64,000 bases of DNA, taken from Clostridiaceae bacterium Marseille-Q4145. Lineage in GTDB: Bacteria > Bacillota > Clostridia > Lachnospirales > Lachnospiraceae. The position numbers were made by a program, and so were the translations under genes. Below, piece after piece: positions 51,679-60,937 of the stretch. The first letter of the stretch is position 1. Each line of letters begins with the position of its first letter. A model generated the notes under the pieces. The model was not told where the DNA came from and made no database searches. It was given only the letters and a program-made list of their open reading frames with translations. Location of the stretch: contig JAGTTP010000002.1 of NCBI GenBank assembly GCA_018223365.1, positions 761,501 through 825,500 of the forward strand, written 5' to 3'.

Positions 51679-53763
51679 TTAGACCTCGAACATGAGCTCG
51701 CCATAGGTCGGTACCGGCCAGTACTCGCTGTCCACGATGGTCTCCAGCTCATCAATCGGAGCTCTCAGAGCTGCCATAGCCGGAAGTACGGTGTCATGAT
51801 ATTCTTTTGCGGTCTCAGCGGCATCGGTCACTTTCTTCAGTTCATCCAGCGCTTTCTGCGCATCTGCAAGAAGGGAGCTTGCTCTTACCAGAATGGTCTG
51901 CTGAGCAGAAGTATCCGCCTGAGCATAAGCACTCTTAACGGTGTTCATGGAAGAAGCCACGCTGTTGACAAATGCAATCACGGACGGAATATACAGCTTG
52001 GATGCCATATCGATCATGGTACGTGCCTCGATGTTGATGAGACCTGCATACTCTTCCAGCTTGATCTCTTTTCTTGCTTCCAGCTCTCTTGCGGAGAGAA
52101 CACCCAGCTTCTCGAACATCTCGATGGTGGAGGGCTCTACGTAAGCCGGGATAGCATCTACGATACTCTTTACGTTCGGAAGACCTCTCTTGGCAGCTTC
52201 TTCTACCCACTCATCGGAATAGCCGTTGCCGTTGAAGACAATGTCTTTGTTCTCTTTCATGGTCTTGTAAATGTAATCAATGACAGCCTTTTCAAAGTCC
52301 TCTGCGCCTTCCAGAGCGTCGCATGCTTTGTTGAAGGACTCAGCCATCATGGAGTTCATAACGGTATTTGCATCACCGATGGATACGGAGGAAGCTACCA
52401 TACGGAACTCAAAACGGTTGCCTGTAAAAGCAAAAGGTGAAGTACGGTTTCTGTCGGTCGGGTCTTTCGGCAGTACCGGAAGGGTGCTGACACCAAGATC
52501 CAGGGTCTCAACAGTTGCACAGGGCAGCTTTTCGAAGGGAACGCCTGCTACGATGGCATCTACGATCTCGCCCAGCTGATCGCCCATATAGATAGAGATG
52601 ATTGCTGGCGGTGCCTCGTTGGCTCCCAGTCTGTGATCGTTACCGGTGTTGGATGCCGCTGCACGTAAGAGCAGGGAATGTTTCTTTACTGCTTCCATCA
52701 GGCATGCCAGCACTAACAGGAACTGCAGGTTCTTGTTGGGCTCTTTGCCCGGTTTAAACAGGTTCACACCATTGTCGGTACCCAGGGACCAGTTGTTGTG
52801 TTTACCGGAACCATTGACACCTGCGAAGGGTTTTTCATGAAGCAGGCAGGCCAGCCCATGTTTGGTAGCAGTGCTCTTTAATACATCCATTACCAGGAAG
52901 TTGCTGTCCAGTGCAGCATCAGCCGGAGCAAAGATCGGTGCAATCTCATGCTGTCCCGGAGCCACCTCGTTGTGCTGGGTCTTTACGGTGATACCCAGCT
53001 TCCACAGCTGCTCATCCACATCTGCCATGAAGTCTGCAATCTTGGTCTTCAGCGGTCCGAAGTACTGGTCTTCCATCTCCTGTCCCTTCGGTGCCGGTGC
53101 TCCGAAAAGAGTACGTCCTGCATAGATCAGATCCGGGCGCTCCAGATATTTTTCACGGTTTACAATGAAATATTCCTGCTCAGGTCCCACATAAGCCCGC
53201 ACTTTCTTTGCCTCGGTATTACCGAACATTTTTACGAAACGAACACCTGCTTTGCTCACTGCATCACATGCTTTCAGGAGCGGGGTCTTGGTATCCAGAG
53301 ACTCACCGGTGTATGCACAGAATGCAGTCGGAATACAGAGGATGCCGTCTTTTACATAAGCCGGTGATCCCACATCCCATGCAGTATATCCTCTTGCCGC
53401 ACAGGTGGCACGCAGTCCACCGGAGGGGAAAGAAGAGGCATCCGGCTCGCCCATCAGCAGGTCCTTACCTGAAAAGCTGTTCTCAATCTTGCCGCCCTTC
53501 GGGATATCAGCAAAGGAATCATGTTTTTCAGCACCGATGCTGACAATGTAGGGCTGAAAAATATGGGTATAATGGGTAGCACCTTTCTCGATTGCCCATT
53601 CCTTCATGGCTTTTGCCACAATGTCCGCAAGCTCCAGAGTAACGTCTCCGCCCTCTTCCATCAGTTTTACCATCTGCTTGTAGGTCACTTCCGGCAGACG
53701 CTCTTTCATGACTGCCTCGTTGAATACGTCCTGACCAAATACCTCAGCCACATTTACGCTCAT
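51679..53763 (-). CDS. glnN: Type III glutamine synthetase
   Basis: A 694-residue GSIII enzyme making glutamine from glutamate, ammonia and ATP. The N-terminal part SVNVAEVFGQDVFNEAVM, the AGP-type motif GPEQEYFIV, HEKPFAGVNGSGKHNNWS and NTGNDHRLGANEAPPAIIS are characteristic, and the size (about 700 residues) separates it from GSI. The start is ATG 53763, which GGATGGAG precedes by 7 nt; the longer frame to 53805 has no SD. A terminator-like stem sits in its leader, so attenuation by nitrogen status is possible. Its 3' end runs into the antisense RNA promoter. Confidence 0.97.
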   Translation of the reverse strand: MSVNVAEVFGQDVFNEAVMKERLPEVTYKQMVKLMEEGGDVTLELADIVAKAMKEWAIEKGATHYTHIFQPYIVSIGAEKHDSFADIPKGGKIENSFSGKDLLMGEPDASSFPSGGLRATCAARGYTAWDVGSPAYVKDGILCIPTAFCAYTGESLDTKTPLLKACDAVSKAGVRFVKMFGNTEAKKVRAYVGPEQEYFIVNREKYLERPDLIYAGRTLFGAPAPKGQEMEDQYFGPLKTKIADFMADVDEQLWKLGITVKTQHNEVAPGQHEIAPIFAPADAALDSNFLVMDVLKSTATKHGLACLLHEKPFAGVNGSGKHNNWSLGTDNGVNLFKPGKEPNKNLQFLLVLACLMEAVKKHSLLLRAAASNTGNDHRLGANEAPPAIISIYMGDQLGEIVDAIVAGVPFEKLPCATVETLDLGVSTLPVLPKDPTDRNRTSPFAFTGNRFEFRMVASSVSIGDANTVMNSMMAESFNKACDALEGAEDFEKAVIDYIYKTMKENKDIVFNGNGYSDEWVEEAAKRGLPNVKSIVDAIPAYVEPSTIEMFEKLGVLSARELEARKEIKLEEYAGLINIEARTMIDMASKLYIPSVIAFVNSVASSMNTVKSAYAQADTSAQQTILVRASSLLADAQKALDELKKVTDAAETAKEYHDTVLPAMAALRAPIDELETIVDSEYWPVPTYGELMFEV

Positions 53764-53803
53764 ACTTTTTCTCCATCCTTTCCCTTGGTACTGGCAAAGT
53801 AAC

Positions 53804-53840
53804 AAAAAAAGGCGCTCCTCCCTTATGGGTGGAACGCCTT
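53804..53840 (-). terminator. Terminator or attenuator upstream of glnN
   Basis: AAGGCGTTCC/GGAGCGCCTT followed by seven T on the minus strand, between the proposed glnN promoter and its start codon. It either ends the lipid kinase transcript or acts as a leader attenuator. Confidence 0.75.
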
Positions 53841-53907
53841 TGTTCTCTCAATATTGCTTATTCTGTTCTTCGCCGGAAAAACTTTTGTTTTCCCTTTGTT
53901 GTATACA

Positions 53908-53936
53908 AAAATACACGATAAACTTAAAAAATGCAA
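53908..53936 (-). promoter_or_regulatory. glnN promoter candidate
   Basis: TTGCAT (53931-53936), 17-bp spacer, TATTTT (53908-53913). It would give a leader of about 140 nt that includes the stem at 53804-53840. Confidence 0.5.
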
Positions 53937-53964
53937 GTGTTTTTCTTTTTTTCGTTAATTTTTT

Positions 53965-54849
53965 CTAATTTCCGGTACGGATCAGCAAGGCCTTCTGGTG
54001 ATTTTTTATGACCACATCCGCATAGTTGCCGCCATATTCCCCGTCCAGTGTCCAGGGAATCAACTGTTCCGCAAAAATCTCCAGGTTTGCCGTACAGAAA
54101 GATACCATATACTTAGAATCCATCTCTTTTAAGACGATGGCTGCCAGAATCTCCTGGACTTCCAAAGGTGTCTTCGGTGTCCGCACAAAGGTCACTTCAA
54201 AGACACCGTCATCAAAGCGCACATGCCGCCCGATAATGTTTTTGAAGCCTCCTACGGAACGGGAATTGGTGACCATTCCAAAGATAAAATCCCCCTCCCC
54301 CTCATATTCCGCGCTTTTCAGCCGGACATGATAGGAGGGAATATTGGTCAGCCGCTTTACACCTTCTAAGAGGTATGCCATATTTCCCAGCACATTTTTC
54401 ACATCCTGGCTGGTGGAGTAGGCCACATCCGTAAAAATACCAAAGGCCGCAATATAGACGAAATGCGAACCGTTAAAGGATCCCACATCACAAATAAAAT
54501 CATTCCCATGAACAGCCACTTCTGCTGCATGGGCCATATTGCGCGGAATCTTCAGGCTCCGGGCAAAATCGTTGACCGTGCCGGAGGGGATATAGCCAAG
54601 AGGCAGTTTTTTCTTTCGCCGCATCATCCCTTCCACCACTTCATCCATGGTACCGTCACCGCCGCTGCAGACTACCAAATCATAGGTATCCGAAAGTTCT
54701 GCCACCACCGCTGTAGCGTCTTTGGGTGCACGGGTGGGATGAACGGTGATCTCATAACCTGCCTCAGAAAATACATTGATAATATCAAACAGCTTATTTC
54801 TGATCTGCCCTCTGCCGGACATGGGATTATACACGAAAAACAGTTTCAT
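53965..54849 (-). CDS. Diacylglycerol kinase-like lipid kinase (YegS/DagK family)
   Basis: A 294-residue DAGK-catalytic-domain protein. FFVYNPMSGRGQ begins the domain, VCSGGDGTMDEVVEGM is the nucleotide-binding GGDGT motif, and LGYIPSGTVNDFARSL the conserved GTxNDFA loop. It phosphorylates a membrane lipid such as diacylglycerol, recycling it from phospholipid-derived polymer synthesis. It overlaps the next upstream gene by 1 bp. Confidence 0.93.
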   Translation of the reverse strand: MKLFFVYNPMSGRGQIRNKLFDIINVFSEAGYEITVHPTRAPKDATAVVAELSDTYDLVVCSGGDGTMDEVVEGMMRRKKKLPLGYIPSGTVNDFARSLKIPRNMAHAAEVAVHGNDFICDVGSFNGSHFVYIAAFGIFTDVAYSTSQDVKNVLGNMAYLLEGVKRLTNIPSYHVRLKSAEYEGEGDFIFGMVTNSRSVGGFKNIIGRHVRFDDGVFEVTFVRTPKTPLEVQEILAAIVLKEMDSKYMVSFCTANLEIFAEQLIPWTLDGEYGGNYADVVIKNHQKALLIRTGN

Positions 54850-55349
54850 CAGTGAAGAATCGCCCCCAGAAGTCCATAGGATACTACGGACATAATAAAC
54901 GATGCAAGTAAGATTCCCAGCACCACCGCCGGAAATGCTTTCTTAAACTTCATGCCAAGGAGAGCAGCTAAAAGAGAGCCGGTCCACGCGCCGGTGCCCG
55001 GCAGGGGAATGCCTACAAACAGAACCAGTCCCCAGAACTCATACTTTTCTACCTGTTCTCTTTTACTAAGCGCCCGGTTTTCCATCTTTTCCACCATGGG
55101 GCGGAAGGTCTTCGTCTGTTTCAGCCAGTTGAAAATGGGTGTAATCAGAAGAAGAATGAATGGTACCGGGATCAGATTACCTACGATGCAGATCCACAGG
55201 GCTCTGACAATATCAATATTCAGTACGGATGCCGCCAGAAGGCCTCCGCGGAGCTCCAGAATCGGGATCATGGAGATAATAAAGACAATCACTTCACGGG
55301 AAGCTTTCCCGCTCAATGCCCCGATCACTGCAGACATCAGTGTTTCCAT
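54849..55349 (-). CDS. Small multidrug-export-like membrane protein (COG2426 type)
   Basis: A 166-residue protein with four to five TM helices. ISMIPILELRGGLLAASVL and LFVGIPLPGTGAWTGSLLA are the two conserved re-entrant-like motifs of the Sm_multidrug_ex family. Actual transport function is not established for the family. Translationally coupled to the lipid kinase. Confidence 0.88.
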   Translation of the reverse strand: METLMSAVIGALSGKASREVIVFIISMIPILELRGGLLAASVLNIDIVRALWICIVGNLIPVPFILLLITPIFNWLKQTKTFRPMVEKMENRALSKREQVEKYEFWGLVLFVGIPLPGTGAWTGSLLAALLGMKFKKAFPAVVLGILLASFIMSVVSYGLLGAILH

Positions 55350-55379
55350 ATAAAAATTTCCTTTCTAGTATGTATCGCT

Positions 55380-56441
55380 TTACGCTTTTCCCATGTACTG
55401 GCGGAGGAATGCATAGAGCGCCTCCATCTGCCCGTCGGTTCCGATGGATACCCGCAGGTAATTATCGATTCTGGGCTGGGTAAAATAGCGTACATAAATG
55501 CCCTCTTCCCGGAGCGCCTGAAACAAGTCTTTCGCCTGATACTCCGGATGGGTGATAAATAAAAAGTTTGCCTTGGAATCCGGGAAGGAGAATCCGAGCT
55601 TTGCAAGCTCTACTTTTGCATTTTCCCGGGTCTTCTTAATTTTATCCGTAGTCTCCTGGAAATATGCCTCATCTTTTACCGCAGCCACACCGCAGCTTAA
55701 TGCAGTCTGGTTCATGGTATAGGAATTGAAGGAATATTTCACATCATTTAAGTATTTGATGAGTACCGGATTCCCGATGGCAAAGCCAATCCGCATGCCG
55801 GCCAGGGAACGGGATTTGGAGAAGGTCTGGACAACCAGCAGGTTCTCATATTTTTCCACCAGCTTCAACGCGGATTCCGCACCGAAATCCACATAGGCCT
55901 CATCCACAATGACCACTACATCCGGATTATGGCGAATGATCTCTTCCACGTCCTCAAGACCCATGGCAAGGGCCGTCGGGGCATTGGGATTCGGGAACAC
56001 GATACCGCCGTTCTCCCGGTAATAGTCTTCTTTGCAGATGGTAAAATCATCTTTTAAAGCCACCTTTTCAAAAGGAATCCGGAATTCCTCCGCCCATACC
56101 GGATAGAAGGAATAGGTAATATCCGGGAAAAGGATGGGCTTCTCAGAATTAAAGAAGGTCATGAAGGCCATAGCCAGCACATCATCGGAACCCACTCCCA
56201 CGAATACCTGGGACGGATCTACCTGATAACGCTCTGCCAGTGCATTCACCAGCACAGATGCAGCCGGGTCCGGATAACGCCGGAGGGCATCCCCATCCGG
56301 TGCCGTCATTGCTTTTAAGACGCCCGGCGCCGGCGGATACGGATTCTCATTGGTATTCAGTTTGATCATGCCCGGCCGGTTCGGCTGTTCTCCCGGTGTA
56401 TAAGGGGTCACTTTCCGGACGTTTTCCTCCCATTTGCTCAT
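55380..56441 (-). CDS. hisC: Histidinol-phosphate aminotransferase
   Basis: A 353-residue PLP enzyme of histidine synthesis. KLNTNENPYPPAPGV and DALRRYPDP are HisC hallmarks, VIVDEAYVDFG binds PLP, FSKSRSLAGMRIGFAIG carries the Schiff-base Lys, and YLRVSIGT the C-terminal Arg. No other his genes are nearby, and some orphan HisC paralogues act on other amino acids or on cobyrate synthesis (CobD), so the specific role is likely but not certain. Confidence 0.93.
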   Translation of the reverse strand: MSKWEENVRKVTPYTPGEQPNRPGMIKLNTNENPYPPAPGVLKAMTAPDGDALRRYPDPAASVLVNALAERYQVDPSQVFVGVGSDDVLAMAFMTFFNSEKPILFPDITYSFYPVWAEEFRIPFEKVALKDDFTICKEDYYRENGGIVFPNPNAPTALAMGLEDVEEIIRHNPDVVVIVDEAYVDFGAESALKLVEKYENLLVVQTFSKSRSLAGMRIGFAIGNPVLIKYLNDVKYSFNSYTMNQTALSCGVAAVKDEAYFQETTDKIKKTRENAKVELAKLGFSFPDSKANFLFITHPEYQAKDLFQALREEGIYVRYFTQPRIDNYLRVSIGTDGQMEALYAFLRQYMGKA

Positions 56442-56448
56442 CTTTTTG

Positions 56449-57348
56449 TCACTCTCCTTTTAATGTCACAATGCCTTTTTCCACCATGAAAACAGGACGG
56501 TAGGAAAGCTTCGCCGTACGAAGCCCTTCATCTCCCGTGTCTTCCTCCCGGTTGACATAAGTGTAATCTTTCACCTCATGCTCCAGGAACTGCTGATTGA
56601 TCATGGTATAGGCACCTCTGATATCTGCATAAGCCTTCTCAATGTGTACCACAAAGGTATCATCACTCACCGGTTCTCCCAGTGTATAGGCAACCACTTT
56701 GCCGTTCACCCGCAGAAGTCCGCCTTTTAAATGCAGTTCTTTAAATAACCGCAGGGAATTCAGTGCCACACACATCTCCTGATTTTTCTCAGGGTCATCC
56801 TCACAGCCATTATGATTTCTCCAGGATAATGCCATCTGAAAACACTCTTCCACATTTTCATCCGTGATCGTCTCGTATTTCCAGTCCGGATAAGCGGCTT
56901 TGAACTGGTTCAGATGGTTTTTCTTGCCATGGTATTTCTTGCCGGAGAGATTGATGAGCTTCTCTGTCTCATAGACATAGTCCTCCAGATCTCTCGGCCA
57001 TTCCACATTAAATTTTCCCGGAAAATAGCTTTCCAGTTCTTCCATCTCTCCCTTGCTCACTGCATGAAGCTGGAATGGATAGCCTTTTTCCTTCGCATCC
57101 TCCATGAGCATTTCGACTACCTTTTTGCGGTCTCCTGCTCCGATCGGATAGGTATAGGAGTAGGCGCCTTCCTGTCCTGTACGGAAGACGGCTGTTCCTT
57201 CGATCTCTGCCCACCCTTCATTATAGAAGCGCGCCCAGAGATATACATTTGCAAAGGTCCGCTCACATCCGTGGAGCTTGCGCTCCGCCAGATGTTTGAG
57301 AATCGTATCCCGATCCTCCAATGCAGGCCTCTTAAATATGATATCCAT
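56449..57348 (-). CDS. DUF2156 protein (GNAT-like, phosphatidylglycerol lysyltransferase C-terminal type)
   Basis: A 299-residue soluble protein made of two GNAT-like halves: RTFANVYLWARFYNEGW at the start, KKYHGKKNHLNQFKAAYPDW in the middle and YTMINQQFLEHEVKDYTYVNREEDTGDEGLR at the end, in parts. These occur in MprF-type C-terminal domains and free-standing DUF2156 proteins. It has no TM flippase part, so an aminoacyl transfer role is possible but unproven. Confidence 0.82.
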   Translation of the reverse strand: MDIIFKRPALEDRDTILKHLAERKLHGCERTFANVYLWARFYNEGWAEIEGTAVFRTGQEGAYSYTYPIGAGDRKKVVEMLMEDAKEKGYPFQLHAVSKGEMEELESYFPGKFNVEWPRDLEDYVYETEKLINLSGKKYHGKKNHLNQFKAAYPDWKYETITDENVEECFQMALSWRNHNGCEDDPEKNQEMCVALNSLRLFKELHLKGGLLRVNGKVVAYTLGEPVSDDTFVVHIEKAYADIRGAYTMINQQFLEHEVKDYTYVNREEDTGDEGLRTAKLSYRPVFMVEKGIVTLKGE

Positions 57349-57350
57349 AT

Positions 57351-58268
57351 TTAATCAAACAACCTTTCTTTGTATATACCGGCATCGATCAGTGCTTTAA
57401 AGGACTCTACTACCAGCGGCTTGTCCTCTTTGTAGGTAACACCGAACCATTTATCTTTGGATTCCAGCACGGTGACATTCGCCCTGCCGCTGCGGATCAG
57501 CTGGTCCACAACCGTCGGAATAAGGTACTCACCCTTCATCGGTTCTGCAAGATTGCCAAGAAACTCTGCAAATCCATGCTCCAGAACATCAAAAATCTCC
57601 GTGGAGAATCCCCACATGTTCATGGATACCGGGCAGGATGCCTCCAGCGGAGTGAGGCTGCCGTCTTCTCCCTGAACCGCTGCTCCCTCCTGGGTCTTTA
57701 CAATATTCTTGGTCTCAGTAACCTTGGTCAGATGCTGCGCATCATCCACGCTGCATACGCCTCTGGTCACACCGCCGTTCTCACTCAAAGTATTTCCCAG
57801 ATGGAAGCCCGCCATGCAGAATTCCATGCGGTCACTTGCCGGATGCTCTTCTACAAGATAGTCATGTACTTTTACAAATGCTTCTTTTCCATAGTAATCG
57901 TCTGCATTGATGACTGCAAAAGGTTCTTTGACAATATCCTTGCAGGCAAGGATCGCCTGACCGGTTCCCCAGGGTTTGGTTCTTCCTTCCGGCTTGGTAA
58001 AGCCGGCCGGAAGTTCATCTACCTCCTGAAATGCATAGGCAGTCTCTACGATCTTCTCCATGCGGTTGCCGATCACTTCGCGGAAATCTTTCTCCAGGTC
58101 TTTTCTGATAATAAATACCACTTTATTAAATCCAGCTTCCAGCGCATCATAAATGGAATAATCCATGATGATCTCGCCGGACGGTCCTACCGGCTCCAGC
58201 TGCTTGATGCCGCCGCCAAAACGACTTCCAATACCTGCTGCCATCACAACCAGTGTTGTTTTCTTCAT
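57351..58268 (-). CDS. Sugar-phosphate nucleotidyltransferase
   Basis: A 305-residue nucleotidyltransferase: LVVMAAGIGSRFGGGIKQL is the P-loop-like start, PWGTGQAILACKD and FAVINADDYYG hold the metal-binding Asp, and KGEYLIPTVVDQLIRSG follows. It belongs to a group of UTP/dTTP glucose-1-phosphate transferase-like proteins common in Clostridia whose substrate is not fixed. It lies between glmM and the DUF2156 gene, 26 bp from glmM. Confidence 0.88.
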   Translation of the reverse strand: MKKTTLVVMAAGIGSRFGGGIKQLEPVGPSGEIIMDYSIYDALEAGFNKVVFIIRKDLEKDFREVIGNRMEKIVETAYAFQEVDELPAGFTKPEGRTKPWGTGQAILACKDIVKEPFAVINADDYYGKEAFVKVHDYLVEEHPASDRMEFCMAGFHLGNTLSENGGVTRGVCSVDDAQHLTKVTETKNIVKTQEGAAVQGEDGSLTPLEASCPVSMNMWGFSTEIFDVLEHGFAEFLGNLAEPMKGEYLIPTVVDQLIRSGRANVTVLESKDKWFGVTYKEDKPLVVESFKALIDAGIYKERLFD

Positions 58269-58294
58269 ATTTCACTATCCTCCAAATATATCCC

Positions 58295-59629
58295 TTACAT
58301 AATACGTTTCATTGTATCGATCACTTTGCCTACATACTCCTTGCAGAGTTCCTGGGTCGTAGCCTCTACCATAACACGCAGCAGCGGCTCCGTACCGCTT
58401 TCACGCACGAGAATCCGTCCGTCGCTTCCCAGTGCCTCGGTAACTTCTGCAATGGCTTTCTTTACTTCCGGATGCTCCAGAACTGCCTTCTTATCCGTCA
58501 CGCGCAGGTTCTCCAGCAGCTGCGGATAGATCTGTACCTCGGAAGTCAATGTACCAAGGGTGGTCTTTTTCTCCAGCAGTACTTCCATGATCTTTAAGGA
58601 AGTCAGAATACCGTCACCGGTGGTTGCGTGTTTGCTGAAGATAATATGACCAGACTGCTCGCCGCCAAGGCGGTAGCCATTCTCCATCATATTTTCAAAT
58701 ACATATTTATCACCGACTTTGGTCTGCTGATAATGAAGACCGATTTTGTCGCATGCTTTGTAAAGGCCGATGTTGGACATGACGGTGGTTACAATCATGT
58801 CGTCTTTCAGCTGTCCGATCTCTTTTAAATATTTACCGCATACGTAAAGGATCAGGTCACCATCTACCACGTTGCCGTGCTCGTCAACGGCCAGACAGCG
58901 GTCTGCATCTCCGTCGTAAGCAAATCCGACATCCAGTCCTTTTTCCTTCACAAATGCCTGCAGGCTCTCGATATGGGTGGAACCGCAGTCTTTGTTAATA
59001 TTGGTTCCGTCCGGCTCATTGTGAATGACATAGGTCTTCGCCCCCAGTGCATCGAAAACGCTCTTCGCGATAGCGGATGCACTTCCGTTGGAACAGTCAA
59101 GTCCGACTCTCATGGTCTTGAAAGATCTGGTCGGCAGGGAAATAAGATAACCGATATAACGATTTCTTCCTGCTGCGAAATCTACCGTTCTTCCGATGTT
59201 CTCTCGGGTGGCAAATGGAATCTCCCCGGTCTTGCCATCGATATAATCCTCGATCTTCTGCTCAACCTCTGCTTCCAGTTTGTAGCCGCTGCCATTGATG
59301 ATCTTAATTCCGTTGTCATAGAATGGGTTATGGCTGGCGGAAATCATGATACCGCAGTCAAATCCTTCCGTACGTACCACATAGGATACACTTGGCGTGG
59401 TGGTTACATGCAGAAGATATACATCTGCACCTGATGCAGTCAGTCCTGCAACCAGAGAATACTCAAACATATAGCTGGATCTTCGGGTATCTTTTCCGAT
59501 GACTACCTGTGCTTTGTGATCCTGTCCGTAATACCATCCCAGAAAGCGTCCTACTTTGTATGCATGCTCTACTGTCAGGTTCACGTTTGCTTCACCGCGG
59601 AAGCCGTCGGTTCCAAAATATTTTCCCAT
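58295..59629 (-). CDS. glmM: Phosphoglucosamine mutase
   Basis: A 444-residue enzyme converting glucosamine-6-phosphate to glucosamine-1-phosphate. KYFGTDGFRGEAN at the start, GIMISASHNPFYDNGIK with the phosphoserine, FAYDGDADRCLAVDEHG binding magnesium, and VRESGTEPLLRVMVE binding phosphate are all intact. The ATG at 59629 is preceded by AAGGAG. It acts directly after GlmS (5.3 kb) in UDP-GlcNAc synthesis. Confidence 0.96.
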   Translation of the reverse strand: MGKYFGTDGFRGEANVNLTVEHAYKVGRFLGWYYGQDHKAQVVIGKDTRRSSYMFEYSLVAGLTASGADVYLLHVTTTPSVSYVVRTEGFDCGIMISASHNPFYDNGIKIINGSGYKLEAEVEQKIEDYIDGKTGEIPFATRENIGRTVDFAAGRNRYIGYLISLPTRSFKTMRVGLDCSNGSASAIAKSVFDALGAKTYVIHNEPDGTNINKDCGSTHIESLQAFVKEKGLDVGFAYDGDADRCLAVDEHGNVVDGDLILYVCGKYLKEIGQLKDDMIVTTVMSNIGLYKACDKIGLHYQQTKVGDKYVFENMMENGYRLGGEQSGHIIFSKHATTGDGILTSLKIMEVLLEKKTTLGTLTSEVQIYPQLLENLRVTDKKAVLEHPEVKKAIAEVTEALGSDGRILVRESGTEPLLRVMVEATTQELCKEYVGKVIDTMKRIM

Positions 59630-59679
59630 ATTTTTCTCCTTACTATCCCTTAACTTCATGAATATTTGACATTTTCGCA

Positions 59680-59725
59680 ACTATTCAGACCCCATGTGCA
59701 TGGCTCTGAATAATTGACACATAGA
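59680..59725. repeat. Dispersed palindromic element, copy A
   Basis: On the minus strand AATTATTCAGAGCCATGC, then ACATGGGG, then TCTGAA. Copy B at 62810-62850 shares AATTATTCAGAG, CATGC and TCTGAA in the same order. Both lie just upstream of genes (glmM and the DUF1385 gene). Likely a REP-like repeat. Confidence 0.6.
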
Positions 59726-59790
59726 TTCACTTTATTATATGCAATGAGTCGACTTTTTTCAACTTAAAAAACTATAAAATGCCGTAACAC

Positions 59791-59826
59791 GAAAAATGAG
59801 ACCCGCAAGTAAACTTGCTGTCTCAT
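59791..59826 (-). terminator. prfA operon terminator
   Basis: ATGAGAC-GCAAGT stem with one bulge and a 2-4-nt loop, followed by TTTTTCGTGTT on the minus strand, 25 nt beyond the prfA stop. Confidence 0.88.
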
Positions 59827-59851
59827 CTTTCATGCTCTTATGCGTTCGTGC

Positions 59852-60922
59852 TTATTCGTTCATTTTCGCCAACTTCGCTGCCTGGTCGGCTGCGATGCAG
59901 GCATCAATAATCTCCTGAATATCGCCGTTCATAATCTTATCAAGCTTGTACAATGTCAGATTAATACGATGATCCGTTACACGTCCCTGGGGGAAGTTAT
60001 AGGTACGGATCTTCTCGGAACGGTCTCCGGTACCGATCTGGCTTCTTCTGGCCTCTGCCTCTGCGTCGTGGGCTTTCTGGCACTCGATATCGTAAAGTTT
60101 TGCTCTTAAGAGGGCAAATGCTTTTGCCTTATTCTGCAGCTGGGATTTTTCGGTCTGGCTGTATACCACGATTCCGGTCGGGTAATGGGTCAGACGTACT
60201 GCGGAGTCAGTGGTGTTGACACACTGTCCACCGTTACCGGATGCACGCATTACGTCGATACGGATATCCTTATCATCAATCTGTACATCCACTTCCTCTG
60301 CCTCCGGCATCACTGCTACGGTGATGGTGGAGGTATGGATTCTTCCGCCGGACTCGGTCTCCGGTACACGCTGTACACGGTGTACACCAGACTCATATTT
60401 CATGACAGAATAAGCACCCTGTCCGTTGATCATGAAGGTTACACTCTTCATGCCGCCGATACCGATCTCATCAGACTCCATCACTTCTACTTTCCATCTT
60501 CTGGACTCTGCATAGTGTACGTACATACGGAAAATCTCGGCTGCGAAGAGGGCTGCCTCGTCTCCTCCTGCACCTGCACGGATCTCCACGATAACGTTCT
60601 TGTCATCATTCGGGTCTTTCGGAAGAAGGAGAATCTTCAGTTCTTTCTCCAGCTCCACAATTCTTTTCTTTGCCTCGGAAAGCTCTTCCTTCAGCATCTC
60701 CCGCATTTCCTCGTCGGATTCGCTCTCCAGCATGGAAACGCTCTCTTCCTCTGTCTCCTGACACTTTTTATACTCTGTATAGGCCGTTACCAGCGGCTGC
60801 AGATCGGATTGTTCCTTCATGAGCTTCCGGAACCGGTTCTGATCATTTACCACAGACGGCTCTGTCAGTTCGTTGGTAATCTCTTCATACCGTCTTACCA
60901 GGTCTTCCAGTTTATCAAACAT
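59852..60922 (-). CDS. prfA: Peptide chain release factor 1
   Basis: A 356-residue class I release factor recognising UAA/UAG. The peptidyl-tRNA hydrolysis motif GGQ lies in [18 protein letters not shown], and [14 protein letters not shown] (as [14 protein letters not shown]) and [13 protein letters not shown] are conserved. GGAGG precedes the ATG. The next upstream gene is prmC, which methylates the GGQ glutamine. Confidence 0.97.
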   Translation of the reverse strand: MFDKLEDLVRRYEEITNELTEPSVVNDQNRFRKLMKEQSDLQPLVTAYTEYKKCQETEEESVSMLESESDEEMREMLKEELSEAKKRIVELEKELKILLLPKDPNDDKNVIVEIRAGAGGDEAALFAAEIFRMYVHYAESRRWKVEVMESDEIGIGGMKSVTFMINGQGAYSVMKYESGVHRVQRVPETESGGRIHTSTITVAVMPEAEEVDVQIDDKDIRIDVMRASGNGGQCVNTTDSAVRLTHYPTGIVVYSQTEKSQLQNKAKAFALLRAKLYDIECQKAHDAEAEARRSQIGTGDRSEKIRTYNFPQGRVTDHRINLTLYKLDKIMNGDIQEIIDACIAADQAAKLAKMNE

Positions 60923-60937
60923 GTCTTTCCTCCATTA

